Shown: positions 52,381-61,156 of the stretch, in pieces | Position numbering within the stretch: position 1 is the first letter of the stretch | How the letters are laid out: each line of letters opens with the position of its first letter | Assembly (NCBI GenBank): GCA_037045455.1 | Contig: JBAOIN010000003.1 | Span: forward strand, 248,001 to 312,000 | DNA: 64,000 nt | Direction of reading: 5' to 3' | Origin: JADKAV01 sp037045455 | Lineage (GTDB): Bacteria; Actinomycetota; Actinomycetes; S36-B12; UBA10799 | The notes under the pieces: generated by a model | Told to the model about the DNA's origin: nothing | Database searches by the model: none | The model's input: the letters and a program-made list of their open reading frames with translations, nothing else | Program-made: the position numbers and the translations under genes

Positions 52381-52414
52381 GAAACCGTTTCACGACATTG
52401 GGGGGATTATTACA
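52381..52414 (-). promoter_or_regulatory. Promoter and small palindrome before the ald-pot operon
   Basis: Minus strand: TGTAATAAT (52406-52414) is an AT-rich extended -10. Downstream lies GAAACCGTTTC (52381-52391), a perfect odd-centred palindrome over the likely start region, so a repressor site is plausible. A GGGAGG Shine-Dalgarno sequence follows before the ATG. Confidence 0.45.
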
Positions 52415-52511
52415 TGCGGAATGCGTTGTGAGAACACGACTCGGACGACTGATTTAGAAGCAAATGATCTTTCGTCTCTGAGGTGCGGCTGCCGGGTACG
52501 CCCCTAGCAGT

Positions 52512-52517
52512 TACGGT
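52512..52517 (+). promoter_or_regulatory. Leaderless -10 (TACGGT) for the RDD gene
   Basis: TACGGT, 6 nt, GTG at 52524. Confidence 0.5.
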
Positions 52518-52523
52518 GAGGAC

Positions 52524-53009
52524 GTGACCCATCCGAAGCGCGAGTTCAGCCGACGCGACCTCGCGGGCTGGCTCGAGGGTCCGAAAGCCAGCCTCGAGGA
52601 CCAGGGGTACGAGTTCGGCTACAAGGGTCAACGTCTCGGGCTTCCCCAGACCGGGCCCGGCTCGGTCGCGGGCATGGGCCGGCGGTTCGTGGCATTGCTC
52701 GTGGACTGGCTGGCGTGCGTGCTGATCGCGCGGCTGATCGACTCCGAGCCCAACCCGGCACTGCCGCTAGTCATCTTCTTCGTCGAGGTCAGCCTTTTCA
52801 CCGCGCTCACGGGCTCCAGTTTCGGACAGCGGATCCTCGGCATCCGTGTAGAGAGCCTGACCACCGGGCGGCTGGACCCGTTGCGCTCGGTCGTGCGCAC
52901 AGGATTGCTGTGTTTGGTCGTGCCGCCGCTAATTTTCGACCGCGACCAGCGCGGTTTGCACGACAAGGCTGCCAACTCGGTGGCGGTGCGGATGGGTCAC
53001 GCGTCGTGA
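52524..53009 (+). CDS. RDD-family membrane protein
   Basis: A 161-residue protein with a soluble N-terminus (SRRDLAGWLEGPKASLEDQG) and an RDD membrane domain: MGRRFVALLVDWLACVLIAR, PLVIFFVEVSLFTALTGSSFG, then RILGIRVESL and LLCLVVPPLIFDRDQRGLHDK. Two to three transmembrane helices. Position next to DUF4191 and lipA matches the order I recall in Mycobacterium (Rv2219A-Rv2219-lipA), where glnA1 would follow; here glnA1 is 18 kb away. Confidence 0.88.
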   Translation: MTHPKREFSRRDLAGWLEGPKASLEDQGYEFGYKGQRLGLPQTGPGSVAGMGRRFVALLVDWLACVLIARLIDSEPNPALPLVIFFVEVSLFTALTGSSFGQRILGIRVESLTTGRLDPLRSVVRTGLLCLVVPPLIFDRDQRGLHDKAANSVAVRMGHAS

Positions 53010-53020
53010 GTGGTTCGGCC

Positions 53021-53083
53021 ATCCGCTAGCCCGGATCGTTCATGCGCCGCAACCCCGGCCGATCCGTGGGCGTGCTAACGGAT
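53021..53083. repeat. Word-repeat element, degenerate ATCCGCTAGC copy
   Basis: ATCCGCTAGC (53021) with inverted GCTAACGGAT (53074), and CGGATCG (53032) with CGATCCG (53060). Weaker member of the ATCGGTTAGC family. Confidence 0.55.
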
Positions 53084-53124
53084 TGCGACTTCACCCGCCA
53101 GGTACGCCCTCGCGCCCCGACCTA

Positions 53125-53202
53125 ATCCGTTAGACCTTCGAACATCCGTTAGACGGAAATGTCCGCTTTGCCCTCTAACCGATGGTTCAAGGTCTAACCG
53201 AT
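53125..53202. repeat. Word-repeat element, double ATCCGTTAGA
   Basis: ATCCGTTAGA at 53125 and 53144, inverted TCTAACCGAT at 53174 and 53193. The 29-nt arms 53125-53153 and 53174-53202 pair at most positions. Second such element in the same convergent gap. Confidence 0.8.
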
Positions 53203-53210
53203 ACGGTCCA

Positions 53211-53882
53211 CTAGCGCCGCGGTGGCCGCATCGCGCGTGTGGACTTCGGAATCGGGCCCTTCGGCATGGCCACCGGCTGGTTGCTCAGCGCCTCCAACCG
53301 CCGCCGGACCTCGGTGACCTGACCGCCGGTCAGCGTCTTGGGCATCTTGCGGACAGTCTTCACGAGTTTGGTCAGCGGGATTTGGCCCTCACCGTCGCCG
53401 AGCACGATCTCGGTGAACTCCACATCCGGGACGAACCGAGATTCCCGCTGCTTCTCGTTGCGCAGAGCGTGGGCCACGCGCGAACTGCTGCCCTCGCCAA
53501 CCAGGATCACGCCGGGACGGCCGATGACCCGGTGCACGATGTCCTGGTTCTTGGTGACGGCAACTGCCGGGGTGACCAGCCAGTCCTTGCCCAAAGTGTT
53601 GAGCACGGCGGCACCCGCACCCGGCTGACCCTCGATCTGGGAGTACGCGGCGCGCTCTGCACGCCGGCCCAGCACGATGGCCGCAATGAGCAGGCCCGTG
53701 GTGAATCCCAGCGGCACCAGCCACCAGTTCTTGAGCAGCAGACTGGCCAGGACTGCCAGCGCGACCGGGGCGAGAATGCACCCCAGCAGGATCCAGCCGA
53801 TGCGCGGATCCGACTGCTTGGTCATCTGGTACGTCTGGCGAATCTGTGCCAGACGTCCGGGTTTGCCGTCCTTACGTGCCAT
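53211..53882 (-). CDS. DUF4191 membrane protein
   Basis: A 223-residue protein with two hydrophobic helices near the N-terminus (IGWILLGCILAPVALAVLASLLL and WLVPLGFTTGLLIAAIVLG) and a long soluble C-terminal part with AAVLNTLGKDWLVTPAVAV and RPGVILVGEG. This is the actinobacterial DUF4191 family, consistently next to lipA. TAGTCT ends 6 nt before the ATG, so it has its own leaderless promoter although it lies 9 nt after lipA on the same strand. Function unknown. Confidence 0.9.
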   Translation of the reverse strand: MARKDGKPGRLAQIRQTYQMTKQSDPRIGWILLGCILAPVALAVLASLLLKNWWLVPLGFTTGLLIAAIVLGRRAERAAYSQIEGQPGAGAAVLNTLGKDWLVTPAVAVTKNQDIVHRVIGRPGVILVGEGSSSRVAHALRNEKQRESRFVPDVEFTEIVLGDGEGQIPLTKLVKTVRKMPKTLTGGQVTEVRRRLEALSNQPVAMPKGPIPKSTRAMRPPRR

Positions 53883-53888
53883 GGATCA

Positions 53889-53894
53889 AGACTA
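53889..53894 (-). promoter_or_regulatory. Leaderless -10 (TAGTCT) for the DUF4191 gene
   Basis: TAGTCT on the minus strand ends 6 nt before the ATG at 53882; it lies within the last codons of lipA. Confidence 0.45.
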
Positions 53895-54826
53895 CGTGGT
53901 GGCCCGTGCCGCGATCGCTTGCCGGTACAACCGGCCCGCGCGATAACTGGAGCGAACCAGAGGCCCGCTCATGACCCCGAGGAAGCCGATCTCGGCAGCA
54001 GCCAGCGCCAGATCGTCGAACTCGGCCGGCTCCACCCAACGCTCGACCGGATGGTGACGCGTGCTGGGGCGCAAGTACTGCGTGATCGTGAGCAGGTCGC
54101 AACCCGCCTCGCGCAAATCGCGCATGCGTGTCGAGGACCTCCGGGATCTCCTCGCCCATCCCCAGGATCAGGTTGGACTTTGTCACAAGGCCGGCGGCCC
54201 GAGCCTGGGTGAGCACGTCCAGTGAACGCTCGTAGCGGAACGCCGGCCGGATCCGCTTCATCAAGCCGCGGTACGGTCTCGACGTTGTGCGCCAGTACCT
54301 CAGGGGCGGCGTCGAACACCTCGCCGAGCAGTTCTGGTTTGCCGGAGAAATCCGGGATCAGCACCTCAACGCCGCACCCCTGCACCACGTCGTGGATCTC
54401 GCGCACGGTCTGCGCGTACAGCCAGACGCCCTCGTCGGGCAGGTCGTCGCGGGCCACGCCGGTGACGGTCGCATAGCGCAGTCCCATCTGGGCCACCGTC
54501 GCGGCCACCGTCGCCGGCTCGCCGCGGTCCAGCGGTTCGGGCTTGCCGGTGTCGATCTGGCAGAAGTCGCAGCGCCGGGTGCATTGGTCGCCACCGATCA
54601 GGAACGTGGCCTCCCGGTCCTCCCAGCACTCGTAGATATTGGGGCAACCAGCCGCCTGGCAGACCGTGTGCAGCCCGCCCTCGGCGACGGTCCGCCGCAG
54701 GTCGTGGTACTCGGGGCCCATAACAGCGCGGGTCTTGATCCACGGTGGCTTGCGCTCGATCGGCACCTGCGCGTTGCGCACCTCCAACCGCAGCAACTTG
54801 CGGCCGTCGGGACCAGGGGTGGACAT
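53892..54826 (-). CDS. lipA: Lipoyl synthase (frameshifted)
   Basis: Radical-SAM enzyme inserting two sulfurs into octanoyl groups on lipoyl domains. About 310 residues after removing two extra bases (near 54266 and 54130). Auxiliary-cluster cysteines are in VCQAAGCPNIYECW, the radical SAM CxxxCxxC in CTRRCDFCQI; VTGVARDDLPDEG, FKRIRP-like RLMKRIRPAFRYERSL, LILGMGEE and LTITQYLRPSTRHHPVERW follow. The conserved C-terminal Ser of RSSY is present. It lies 9 nt after the membrane protein that separates it from lipB. Confidence 0.92.
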
Positions 54827-54835
54827 GAAGCCAGG

Positions 54836-55726
54836 TTACGCCCGGCGGTGGCGCACGACCATGCGGTCCGCGACCAGCGAACCCGCGCCCAGGAGCGCCA
54901 GCACGACCGCCACGACCACGTAGGCAGTCACCCAGGGTGCCACGAGCAACTCGCCGATGGCCCGCGTGATCGTCCACTCCGGATCGTCACCACCGCTGAC
55001 GGTCCATGCGCTGCGGATCACCAGTGCTGCGATGGCGACGATTCCGGCAGTGAGGCCGCTGGCCACCGCCAGAGCACGCAGGCGGCCGCGCTCCAGGATC
55101 ACCAGCAGACCGCCGCAGACGACGATCCCGATCAGCGCCGGCAGCAGGGCATTGCGCAGCACCGTCAGCGGCAGTCGCAGCCAGTCCGGAGGCAGCGGGA
55201 ACGGCACGCTGATCCCGGGCAGTTGGAGGGCGTCCAAGGGCACGGACACCGGTCCCAGTGACAGGGCTTGACCGGCCAGCAGCTCGTCGAGGTCGAAGTG
55301 GGCCTCGCCTTCGTTGAGGTCCGCCTCCAGTCCCGGCCGGCCGAGCGTGTCCTGGTCCAGCCAGGCCACGAAGGCGTTGTGCATCTGCGTGGACATGGCG
55401 AGCATCGCGCGTTCGCCGGGCTGCGAGTTGACTGCCGTATTGACCAAACCGGAGACCGTGGGTTGCGCCTTGTCGAGCAGGAAGTCGGCCTGCGTGGAGA
55501 AGATCGGCGCGGTGCGGTCGACGAATGCCCGGGCGTCGTCCATCACCTGCGCGGTCGCTCGGTCGGTGATGACCGTATCCACGTTCTCGATCTGCAGCAC
55601 CTTGGTCATCGACGCCTGGAATGCCTGCTCGTCAAGGATCTTCTCGTTCAGCCACCAGGAGGCGGGTGCGATCAGCCAGCAGGCGACCCACGCGAACGTC
55701 GCCGCGACGATGCCGACCGCTCTCAC
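54836..55726 (-). CDS. Membrane protein between lipB and lipA
   Basis: A 296-residue protein. GTG start at 55726 overlaps the lipB stop (GTGA). One N-terminal helix (VGIVAATFAWVACWLIAP), an extracytoplasmic domain of about 150 residues with repeated Asp/Gln-rich helices (IENVDTVITDRATAQVMDD), and three C-terminal helices (LLPALIGIVVCGGLLVIL, GLTAGIVAIAALVIRS, VTAYVVVAVVLALLGAG). This N-anchor plus C-terminal TM layout is common in actinobacterial proteins of unknown role. Operon position lipB-X-lipA is unusual. Confidence 0.82.
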   Translation of the reverse strand: MRAVGIVAATFAWVACWLIAPASWWLNEKILDEQAFQASMTKVLQIENVDTVITDRATAQVMDDARAFVDRTAPIFSTQADFLLDKAQPTVSGLVNTAVNSQPGERAMLAMSTQMHNAFVAWLDQDTLGRPGLEADLNEGEAHFDLDELLAGQALSLGPVSVPLDALQLPGISVPFPLPPDWLRLPLTVLRNALLPALIGIVVCGGLLVILERGRLRALAVASGLTAGIVAIAALVIRSAWTVSGGDDPEWTITRAIGELLVAPWVTAYVVVAVVLALLGAGSLVADRMVVRHRRA

Positions 55727-56358
55727 CGTGGGGATTTCACAGGTGTCAAGAACCGCCCCAGGTCGGCGGTGACGGTCGACACGACCGCTTCGAAATCCAC
55801 CGGTTGCCCGAGTTCCTGCGCGATCGAGGTCACCGTCGCGTCCGAGATGCCGCACGGCACGATCCGGTCGTAGGCCCGCAAGTCACAGTTCACGTTCAGC
55901 GCGAAACCGTGCATCGTCACCCCGCGGGCCACCCGCACGCCGATCGCCGCGATCTTGCGATCCGGCGAGCCTGGGATCCAGACACCGCTGCGCCCTGCCA
56001 CCCGCTCACCCTGCACGCCGAACTGCGCGCAGGTCGTGATCAGCAACTCCTCCAGACGGCGCACGTAGCCCACGACATCCATCGGCTCGGGCAGGTGGAC
56101 GATGGGGTAGCCGACCAGTTGCCCGGGGCCGTGCCAGGTGATCCGGCCGCCGCGGTCGATGTCGATGACGGGGGTGCCGTCCACCGGCCGGTCCTCGGGT
56201 TGGGTGCGCCGGCCGGCGGTGTACACCGAATCGTGTTCCAGCAGCAGCACGGTGTCCGGCATGTCAGCGGCCACGACTGCGGCGTGGATCTCGCGCTGCA
56301 GTTCCCAGGTCTCCTGGAACGGCACGACGCCCAAGCGCCGGACGTGCAGGTCGGTCAC
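55723..56358 (-). CDS. lipB: Octanoyltransferase
   Basis: Transfers octanoyl from acyl carrier protein to lipoyl domains, the substrate step for lipA. 211 residues: VLLLEHDSVYTAGRRTQPED, RGGRITWHGPGQLVGYPIV, DRKIAAIGVRVARGVTMHGFALNVN (catalytic Lys) and the acyl-Cys in IVPCGISDATVTSI. The start is a GTG at 56358; TACGCT ends 6 nt upstream and excludes the longer in-frame reading. Confidence 0.93.
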   Translation of the reverse strand: MTDLHVRRLGVVPFQETWELQREIHAAVVAADMPDTVLLLEHDSVYTAGRRTQPEDRPVDGTPVIDIDRGGRITWHGPGQLVGYPIVHLPEPMDVVGYVRRLEELLITTCAQFGVQGERVAGRSGVWIPGSPDRKIAAIGVRVARGVTMHGFALNVNCDLRAYDRIVPCGISDATVTSIAQELGQPVDFEAVVSTVTADLGRFLTPVKSPR

Positions 56359-56364
56359 GATGTC

Positions 56365-56370
56365 AGCGTA
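56365..56370 (-). promoter_or_regulatory. Leaderless -10 (TACGCT) for lipB
   Basis: TACGCT on the minus strand ends 6 nt before the GTG at 56358. This fixes the lipB start. Confidence 0.5.
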
Positions 56371-56396
56371 TGCCTGCTGGTGCGTGACGGGCGAAA

Positions 56397-56503
56397 CGAT
56401 GTGCCTCCCGGGGCCAGTTCCTGGTCTCCGTGGCGCATCGGCCAGAGGCGAAGGAAGCTGCGATGTGCCTCCGAGACCAGTTCCTGCGTCTGTCAGGCAC
56501 ATT
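56397..56503. repeat. Word-repeat element, GATGTGCCTC
   Basis: GATGTGCCTC (56398) and GATGTGCCTC (56463) forward, with inverted GGCGCATC (56432) and AGGCACAT (56495), plus CCAGTTCCTG twice (56414 and 56478). In the divergent gap between lipB and the gene at 56583. Confidence 0.65.
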
Positions 56504-56570
56504 GCTCTGTTGGGCACGCACGGTGCGACATGAATGTGGACAAAACCCGTCCACGCGGCGTCGGAACCGG

Positions 56571-56576
56571 CAGAGT
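56571..56576 (+). promoter_or_regulatory. Possible leaderless -10 (CAGAGT)
   Basis: CAGAGT, 6 nt, ATG at 56583. Confidence 0.3.
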
Positions 56577-56582
56577 GTCTTC

Positions 56583-56996
56583 ATGCAGGCCACCGTTGTG
56601 TACGACGTCTCCCGCCGGCGCCTTCTGCAGCCTCTGATGGGTGTCCGTCACGCGCACCTGCATCCGTTGACTGCGGTACGGGCAGGCAGCGAGTCTCTGT
56701 CTTTGCACTACGGGGAAGCGGGGGCGTGCGGACCGGCATGTGATGGCATCGCCGGCGCGGTGCGAGCTGTGCACGCTGCTGGACTGTGGATCGGCAACAT
56801 CCTTTCGGCGGTCGGTCTGGACGAGGCCGGTCGCTGGGTGCTTTCCGGCGTTGGATCGGCCTGGGACCTCGCTGACCCGTTCGCTGGTCATCCGGCAGCC
56901 AGCACGCACGACCTGCGCATTCCGTGGCGGCAGGCAGCCGATGTGCGGGATCTGGCCGAGTTGCCCGTGGCCGTCACGCATTGCGCAGGCGTTTGA
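56583..56996 (+). CDS. Unknown protein, possibly a degenerate kinase-like fold
   Basis: A 137-residue protein. The middle segment GAVRAVHAAGLWIGNILSAV and GRWVLSGVGSAWDLADPF resembles the catalytic-loop and metal-loop region of small-molecule kinases (HAAGxxHGDxxxxN...WxxIDFGSA), but the catalytic HGD and DFG residues are replaced. That may mean a degraded or non-catalytic relative, or chance similarity. It overlaps the epimerase gene tail to tail by 23 bp. Plausible but unproven gene. Confidence 0.4.
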   Translation: MQATVVYDVSRRRLLQPLMGVRHAHLHPLTAVRAGSESLSLHYGEAGACGPACDGIAGAVRAVHAAGLWIGNILSAVGLDEAGRWVLSGVGSAWDLADPFAGHPAASTHDLRIPWRQAADVRDLAELPVAVTHCAGV

Positions 56997-57883
56997 CCGA
57001 CTCCGCCGCCCGGATCATCGAGGCGACATCGGGCTGCTCCCAGCTGAAGCCGGTCCGCTCGAGGACGCCGGGTACGATCCGCTGACTGGCCAGCGTGTCC
57101 TGGCGCGAACTCCCCGAGCACAACCTTGAGTGCGAACGCTGGAACCGGCAGCACAGTCGGCCGCCGCAGCACCTCGCCCATGACCTTCGTGACCTCGGCG
57201 TTGGGGATCGGCGTCGGGACCCACGAGGTTGACCGGGCCGTGGATGTCGTGCTCGAGCAAGTGCCGCAATGCGCGGACCTCGTCGTTGAGCGAAATGGGG
57301 GACCAGTACTGCTTTCCCGAACCGAGTTTGCCGCCGACCCCCGCCTTGAAGATCGGCAGCAGCTTCTGCCAGGCACCGCCGTCGCCCGACACGACCAACC
57401 CGGTGCGTGCGAACGCCACTCGCAGACCGGCGTCCCGTGCCGGGGCGGTGGCCGCCTCCCACTGCTGCACGACGTCGGCGAGGAAGCCCTCACCCTTCGG
57501 TCCGGTCTCGTCGGTGATGCGGTCACCGGTATCGCCGTAGTAGCCGATCGCGGACCCGTTGACCAGGACGCGTGGACCCTCGGTGGCATGCGCCATTGCC
57601 GTTGCGATGGTGGTGGTGCCGTCGACGCGGCTGCCGAGGATCTGCTGCTTGTAGGCGTCGGTCCAGCGTTTGTCGCCGATCCCGGCTCCAGCGAGGTGCA
57701 CGATCCCGTCGAGGCCGTGCAGCAAGGCTGGGTCAAGGGGGCTGCCGGGCCGCCACGGGATCTCGTCGGGGGACTGGGAATCCCGCCGCACGAAGGCCAC
57801 GACCTGATGACCGTTGGCCGGTGAGGGCAGCGGCTCAGCGCTGACCCGATCATTCCGGAGGCCCCGGTGATACCTACCCGCAT
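56974..57883 (-). CDS. NAD-dependent epimerase, TIGR01777 type (frameshifted)
   Basis: About 302 residues after correcting one missing base (near 57825) and two extra bases (near 57219 and 57092). Rossmann start MRVGITGASGMIGSAL, then VHLAGAGIGDKRW, VNGSAIGYYGDTGDR, FARTGLVVSGDGGAWQKLLP, the SLNDEVRAL segment and VNLVGPTPIPNAEVTKVMG. This is the SDR39U1/TIGR01777 family, found next to lipB and E2 in Mycobacterium (Rv2216). It is possibly a sugar-nucleotide or cofactor reductase; its substrate is unknown. Confidence 0.85.
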
Positions 57884-57932
57884 GCCTCAAGTGTGGTGCA
57901 GGTTGGCTGCAGCCGCGACCGGGAGTTGCGGC

Positions 57933-57981
57933 GGTTTCGGTGTCTCACGCGACCTTAGATGGCACGTGAGACACCGAAACC
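57933..57981. repeat. Perfect 17-bp inverted repeat after the E2 gene
   Basis: GGTTTCGGTGTCTCACG (57933-57949) and its exact complement (57965-57981), 15-nt loop. No T-run. It lies 4 bp beyond the E2 stop and before the epimerase gene. Confidence 0.88.
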
Positions 57982-57985
57982 AGGC

Positions 57986-59704
57986 CTACATCCCGGCGTC
58001 GAACTCCCCGGACTCCAAGCGTGCCTTCATCGTGGCCAGGAAGCGGGCGGCATCGGCACCGTCCACCAGCCGGTGGTCGTAGGTGAGAGCCAGGAACACC
58101 ATCGAGCGCACCGCGATCACGTCCTGACCGGTGTCATCGGTGACCACGACCGGGCGCTTGACCACCGCACCGGTTCCCAGGATCCCTACCTGCGGCTGGT
58201 TGATGATCGGGGTGTCGAACAGCGCGCCGCGGCTACCTGTGTTTGTGATCGTGAACGTGCCGCCGGACAACTCGTCGGGGCTCACCTTGTTCGTGCGGGT
58301 CCGCTCGGCGAGGTCGGCGATCTTGCGGGCCAGACCCGCGATGTTCAAATCGCCGGCGTTGTGGATCACCGGCACCAAGCAGGCCGCGCTCGGTGTCGAC
58401 GGCAATCCCCAGGTGCTCGCCGTCGTGGTAGGTCACCGTGCCGGCCTCGAGGTCCATCGACGCATTCACCTGCGGGAACGCCTTGAGCGCCTCACAGGCG
58501 GCCTTCGCGAAGAACGGCATGAAGGTCAGCTTCACGCCCTCGCGGGCCAGGAACTCGTTCTTCACCCGCTCCCGCAGCAGCGCGATACGGGTGACGTCGA
58601 CCTCGAGCACGGTGGTCAACTGGGCTGAGACCGCAAGCGACTCGAGCATGCGGGTCGCGATGACCTTGCGCAGCCGGCTCAACGGTTCGGTGGTTCCGCG
58701 CAGGTGGGACGTTGCTGCCGGTGCTCGGGGCAGGTGCGGGGGTAGCCGCGGGCGCGGCCGGTGCGGGAGCCGGTGCGGCCTGTGGCTGTCGCTGCGGCCA
58801 TCACGTCCTGCTTGCGGATCCGGCCACCGACGCCAGTGCCCGAAACGCGTGGCCAGGTCGACACCCTTCTCCTTGGCCAGCTTGCGCACGATCGGCGTGA
58901 CGTAGACGTCCTCGCCGCTAGCCGCAGCGGCTGGGGCCGGGGTCGGTGCTGTAGCCGGTGTCGGTGCAGCGACCGGCGCCGGGGGTGCCGGGGCAGCCGC
59001 AGGTGCTGGTGCTGGGCTGGGGCAGGCGGCAGGGGCTGGTGCGGCGGGGCAGGCGCAGGTGCTGGAGCAGCGGCGGGTGCGGGCGCAGGAGCAGGTGCCG
59101 GCGCAGCAACGGGCGCATCGGCGCCGCCAATGACTGCCAGGACGGCCCCCACTTCGACGGTCTCGTCCTCGTTCACGTTGATGGCGGTGAGGACGCCGGC
59201 CGCCGGAGAGGGAATCTCGGTGTCGACCTTGTCGGTGCTGACTTCCAGCAGCGGTTCGTCCATCGCGACGCTGTCGCCGACCTGCTTGAGCCAGCGGGTG
59301 ACCGTTCCCTCGGTGACACTCTCGCCCAGGGCGGGCAAGGTGACGTCAGTGCCGGGGCCTGATGAGGCAGCGGGCGTCGGGGCTGCGGGTGGTTCGGGAG
59401 CGGCCGCCACAGGTTCCGGGGCAGGCTCAGGCGCAGGAGCAGCAGGGGCAGGAGCCGCTGTTTCCGCCGCGTCCCCGATCACCGCCAGTTCTCCACCGAC
59501 CTCGACCACGTCGTCCTCGTTGGCCCGGATGGCAGTGAGCACGCCGGCGGCAGGGGAGGGGATCTCGGTGTCGACCTTGTCGGTGCTCACCTCGAGCAGG
59601 GGTTCGTCCATCGCCACGGTGTCGCCGACCTGCTTGAGCCAACGGGTGACAGTTCCCTCGGTGACGCTCTCACCGAGTTGGGGCATCGTGACCGACGTCG
59701 CCAT
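57986..59704 (-). CDS. sucB: Dihydrolipoamide acyltransferase E2 with two lipoyl domains (frameshifted)
   Basis: E2 core of a 2-oxoacid dehydrogenase, most likely 2-oxoglutarate (SucB/DlaT type as in actinobacteria). About 571 residues after correction. Two lipoyl domains carry the lipoyl Lys in STDKVDTEIPSPAAG (about residues 43 and 160). They are joined and followed by Ala/Pro-rich linkers, then the E3-binding domain (EDVYVTPIVRKLAKEKGVDL, RVSGTGVGGRIRKQDV) and the catalytic domain with HRLVDG. Frame changes occur near 59066 (one base missing), 58854, 58790, 58708 and 58374 (one extra each). A strong Shine-Dalgarno sequence precedes the ATG; lpd is upstream on the same strand. Confidence 0.9.
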
Positions 59705-59720
59705 GGGTTCTCCTTGAGGG

Positions 59721-61092
59721 TCAGGCGTGTGCGTGCAGGGGTTTGCCGGCCAGGGCGAGATGCGCCTCGCCCATCGCCTCGTTCTGGGTGGGGTGGGCGT
59801 GCACCAGCGCGGCGACGTCCTCCGGGTAGGCCTCCCAGTTGTAGATCAACTGGCCCTCACCGATCAACTCGCCGACCCGGGCGCCGACCATGTGGATGCC
59901 CACGACCGGTCCGTCCTTCTGGCGTACGAGTTTGATGAAGCCCTGGGTGGCCAGGATCTGGCTCTTGCCGTTGCCGCCCGAGGTTGTACTCGTAACTCTC
60001 GATCTCGCCGAACTTCTCCTTGGCCTGAGCCTCGGTGTAGCCGACGCTGGCGACCTCGGGCTCGCAGTACGTGACCCGCGGGATGCCGGCCTCGTCGATC
60101 GGCGCCGGATTCAGGCCCGAGAGGTGCTCAGCCAGGTAGATGCCCTGGCCGAAGCCACGGTGGGCCAACTGCAGCCCGGGGACGATGTCGCCCACGGCGT
60201 AGATCCCGGGCACGTTGGTCTGCAAGTTGCCGTCGACCGGGACGAATCCGCGGTCCATCGTCACGCCCTGCTCCTCGTAGCCGATGTCCGAGGTGCGCGG
60301 CCCGCGGCCGACCGCCACCAGCAGCAAGTCCGCGGTCAGCGTCTTGCCGTCCTCGAGGGTGACTGTGACGCTGCTGGCGTCCTGGGTCGCGCCGCTGAAC
60401 CGCACGCCGGTGTGGAAGGCGATCTTGCGCTTGCGGAACGCCCGCTCCAGAGCCTTCGAACAGGCCTCGTCCTCAGCCGGCACCAGCCGCGGCAGCGCTT
60501 CCACGATCGTCACCTCAGCGCCGAAGGAGGTCCACACGCTGGCGAACTCCACGCCGATCACGCCACCGCCGAGCACGATCGCGCTCTTCGGGACGAAGTC
60601 CAGTTGCAGCGCCTGATCGCTGGTGATGATCCGGCCGCCGATGTCCAAGCCGGGCAGTGAGCGGGCGAAGGAACCGGTCGCCAGGACGACGGCCCGGCCA
60701 CGGTAGGTCTGACCGTCGACCTCGACGGCGTCCTTGCCGACCAGCCGGCCGGTGCCGGTGACGTAGGTGATGTCCCGGCTCTTGACCAAGCCCTGCAGCC
60801 CCTTGTAGAGCCGGCTGACGACGCCGTCCTTGTACTTGTTGACCCCGGCCATGTCGATGCCCTGCAGGGTCGCCTGCACTCCGAATAACTCGCTCTCGCG
60901 GGTGGAATCAGCAACTTCCGCCGCGTGCAGCAACGCCTTCGTGGGGATGCAGCCGCGGTGCAGGCAGGTGCCGCCGAGCTTGTCCTCCTCGATGAGCGCA
61001 ACCTTCTTGCCCAGTTGCGCGGACCGCAGCGCGCAGGCGTAACCGCCGCTGCCGCCGCCCAGGATCACGATGTCGTAGAGGTCCTCGGCCAC
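59721..61092 (-). CDS. lpd: Dihydrolipoamide dehydrogenase (frameshifted)
   Basis: E3 flavoprotein reoxidising dihydrolipoyl groups with NAD+. About 456 residues after removing one base near 59983. FAD motif DIVILGGGSGGYACALRSAQ, redox disulfide GGTCLHRGCIPTKALL, NAD motif AIVLGGGVIGVEFASVW, and the C-terminal catalytic His-Glu in HAHPTQNEAMGEAH, which lies in the second frame. GTG start at 61092 has an AAGGGA Shine-Dalgarno sequence; an ATG further upstream (61128) is less likely. It ends 16 nt before the E2 start, so they are cotranscribed. Confidence 0.94.
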
Positions 61093-61156
61093 ACGTACTC
61101 CCTTGTCGTCTCCTGCGCATCCTTTCACCGGATGAAGATGCGCGGCTACTTGTAAC

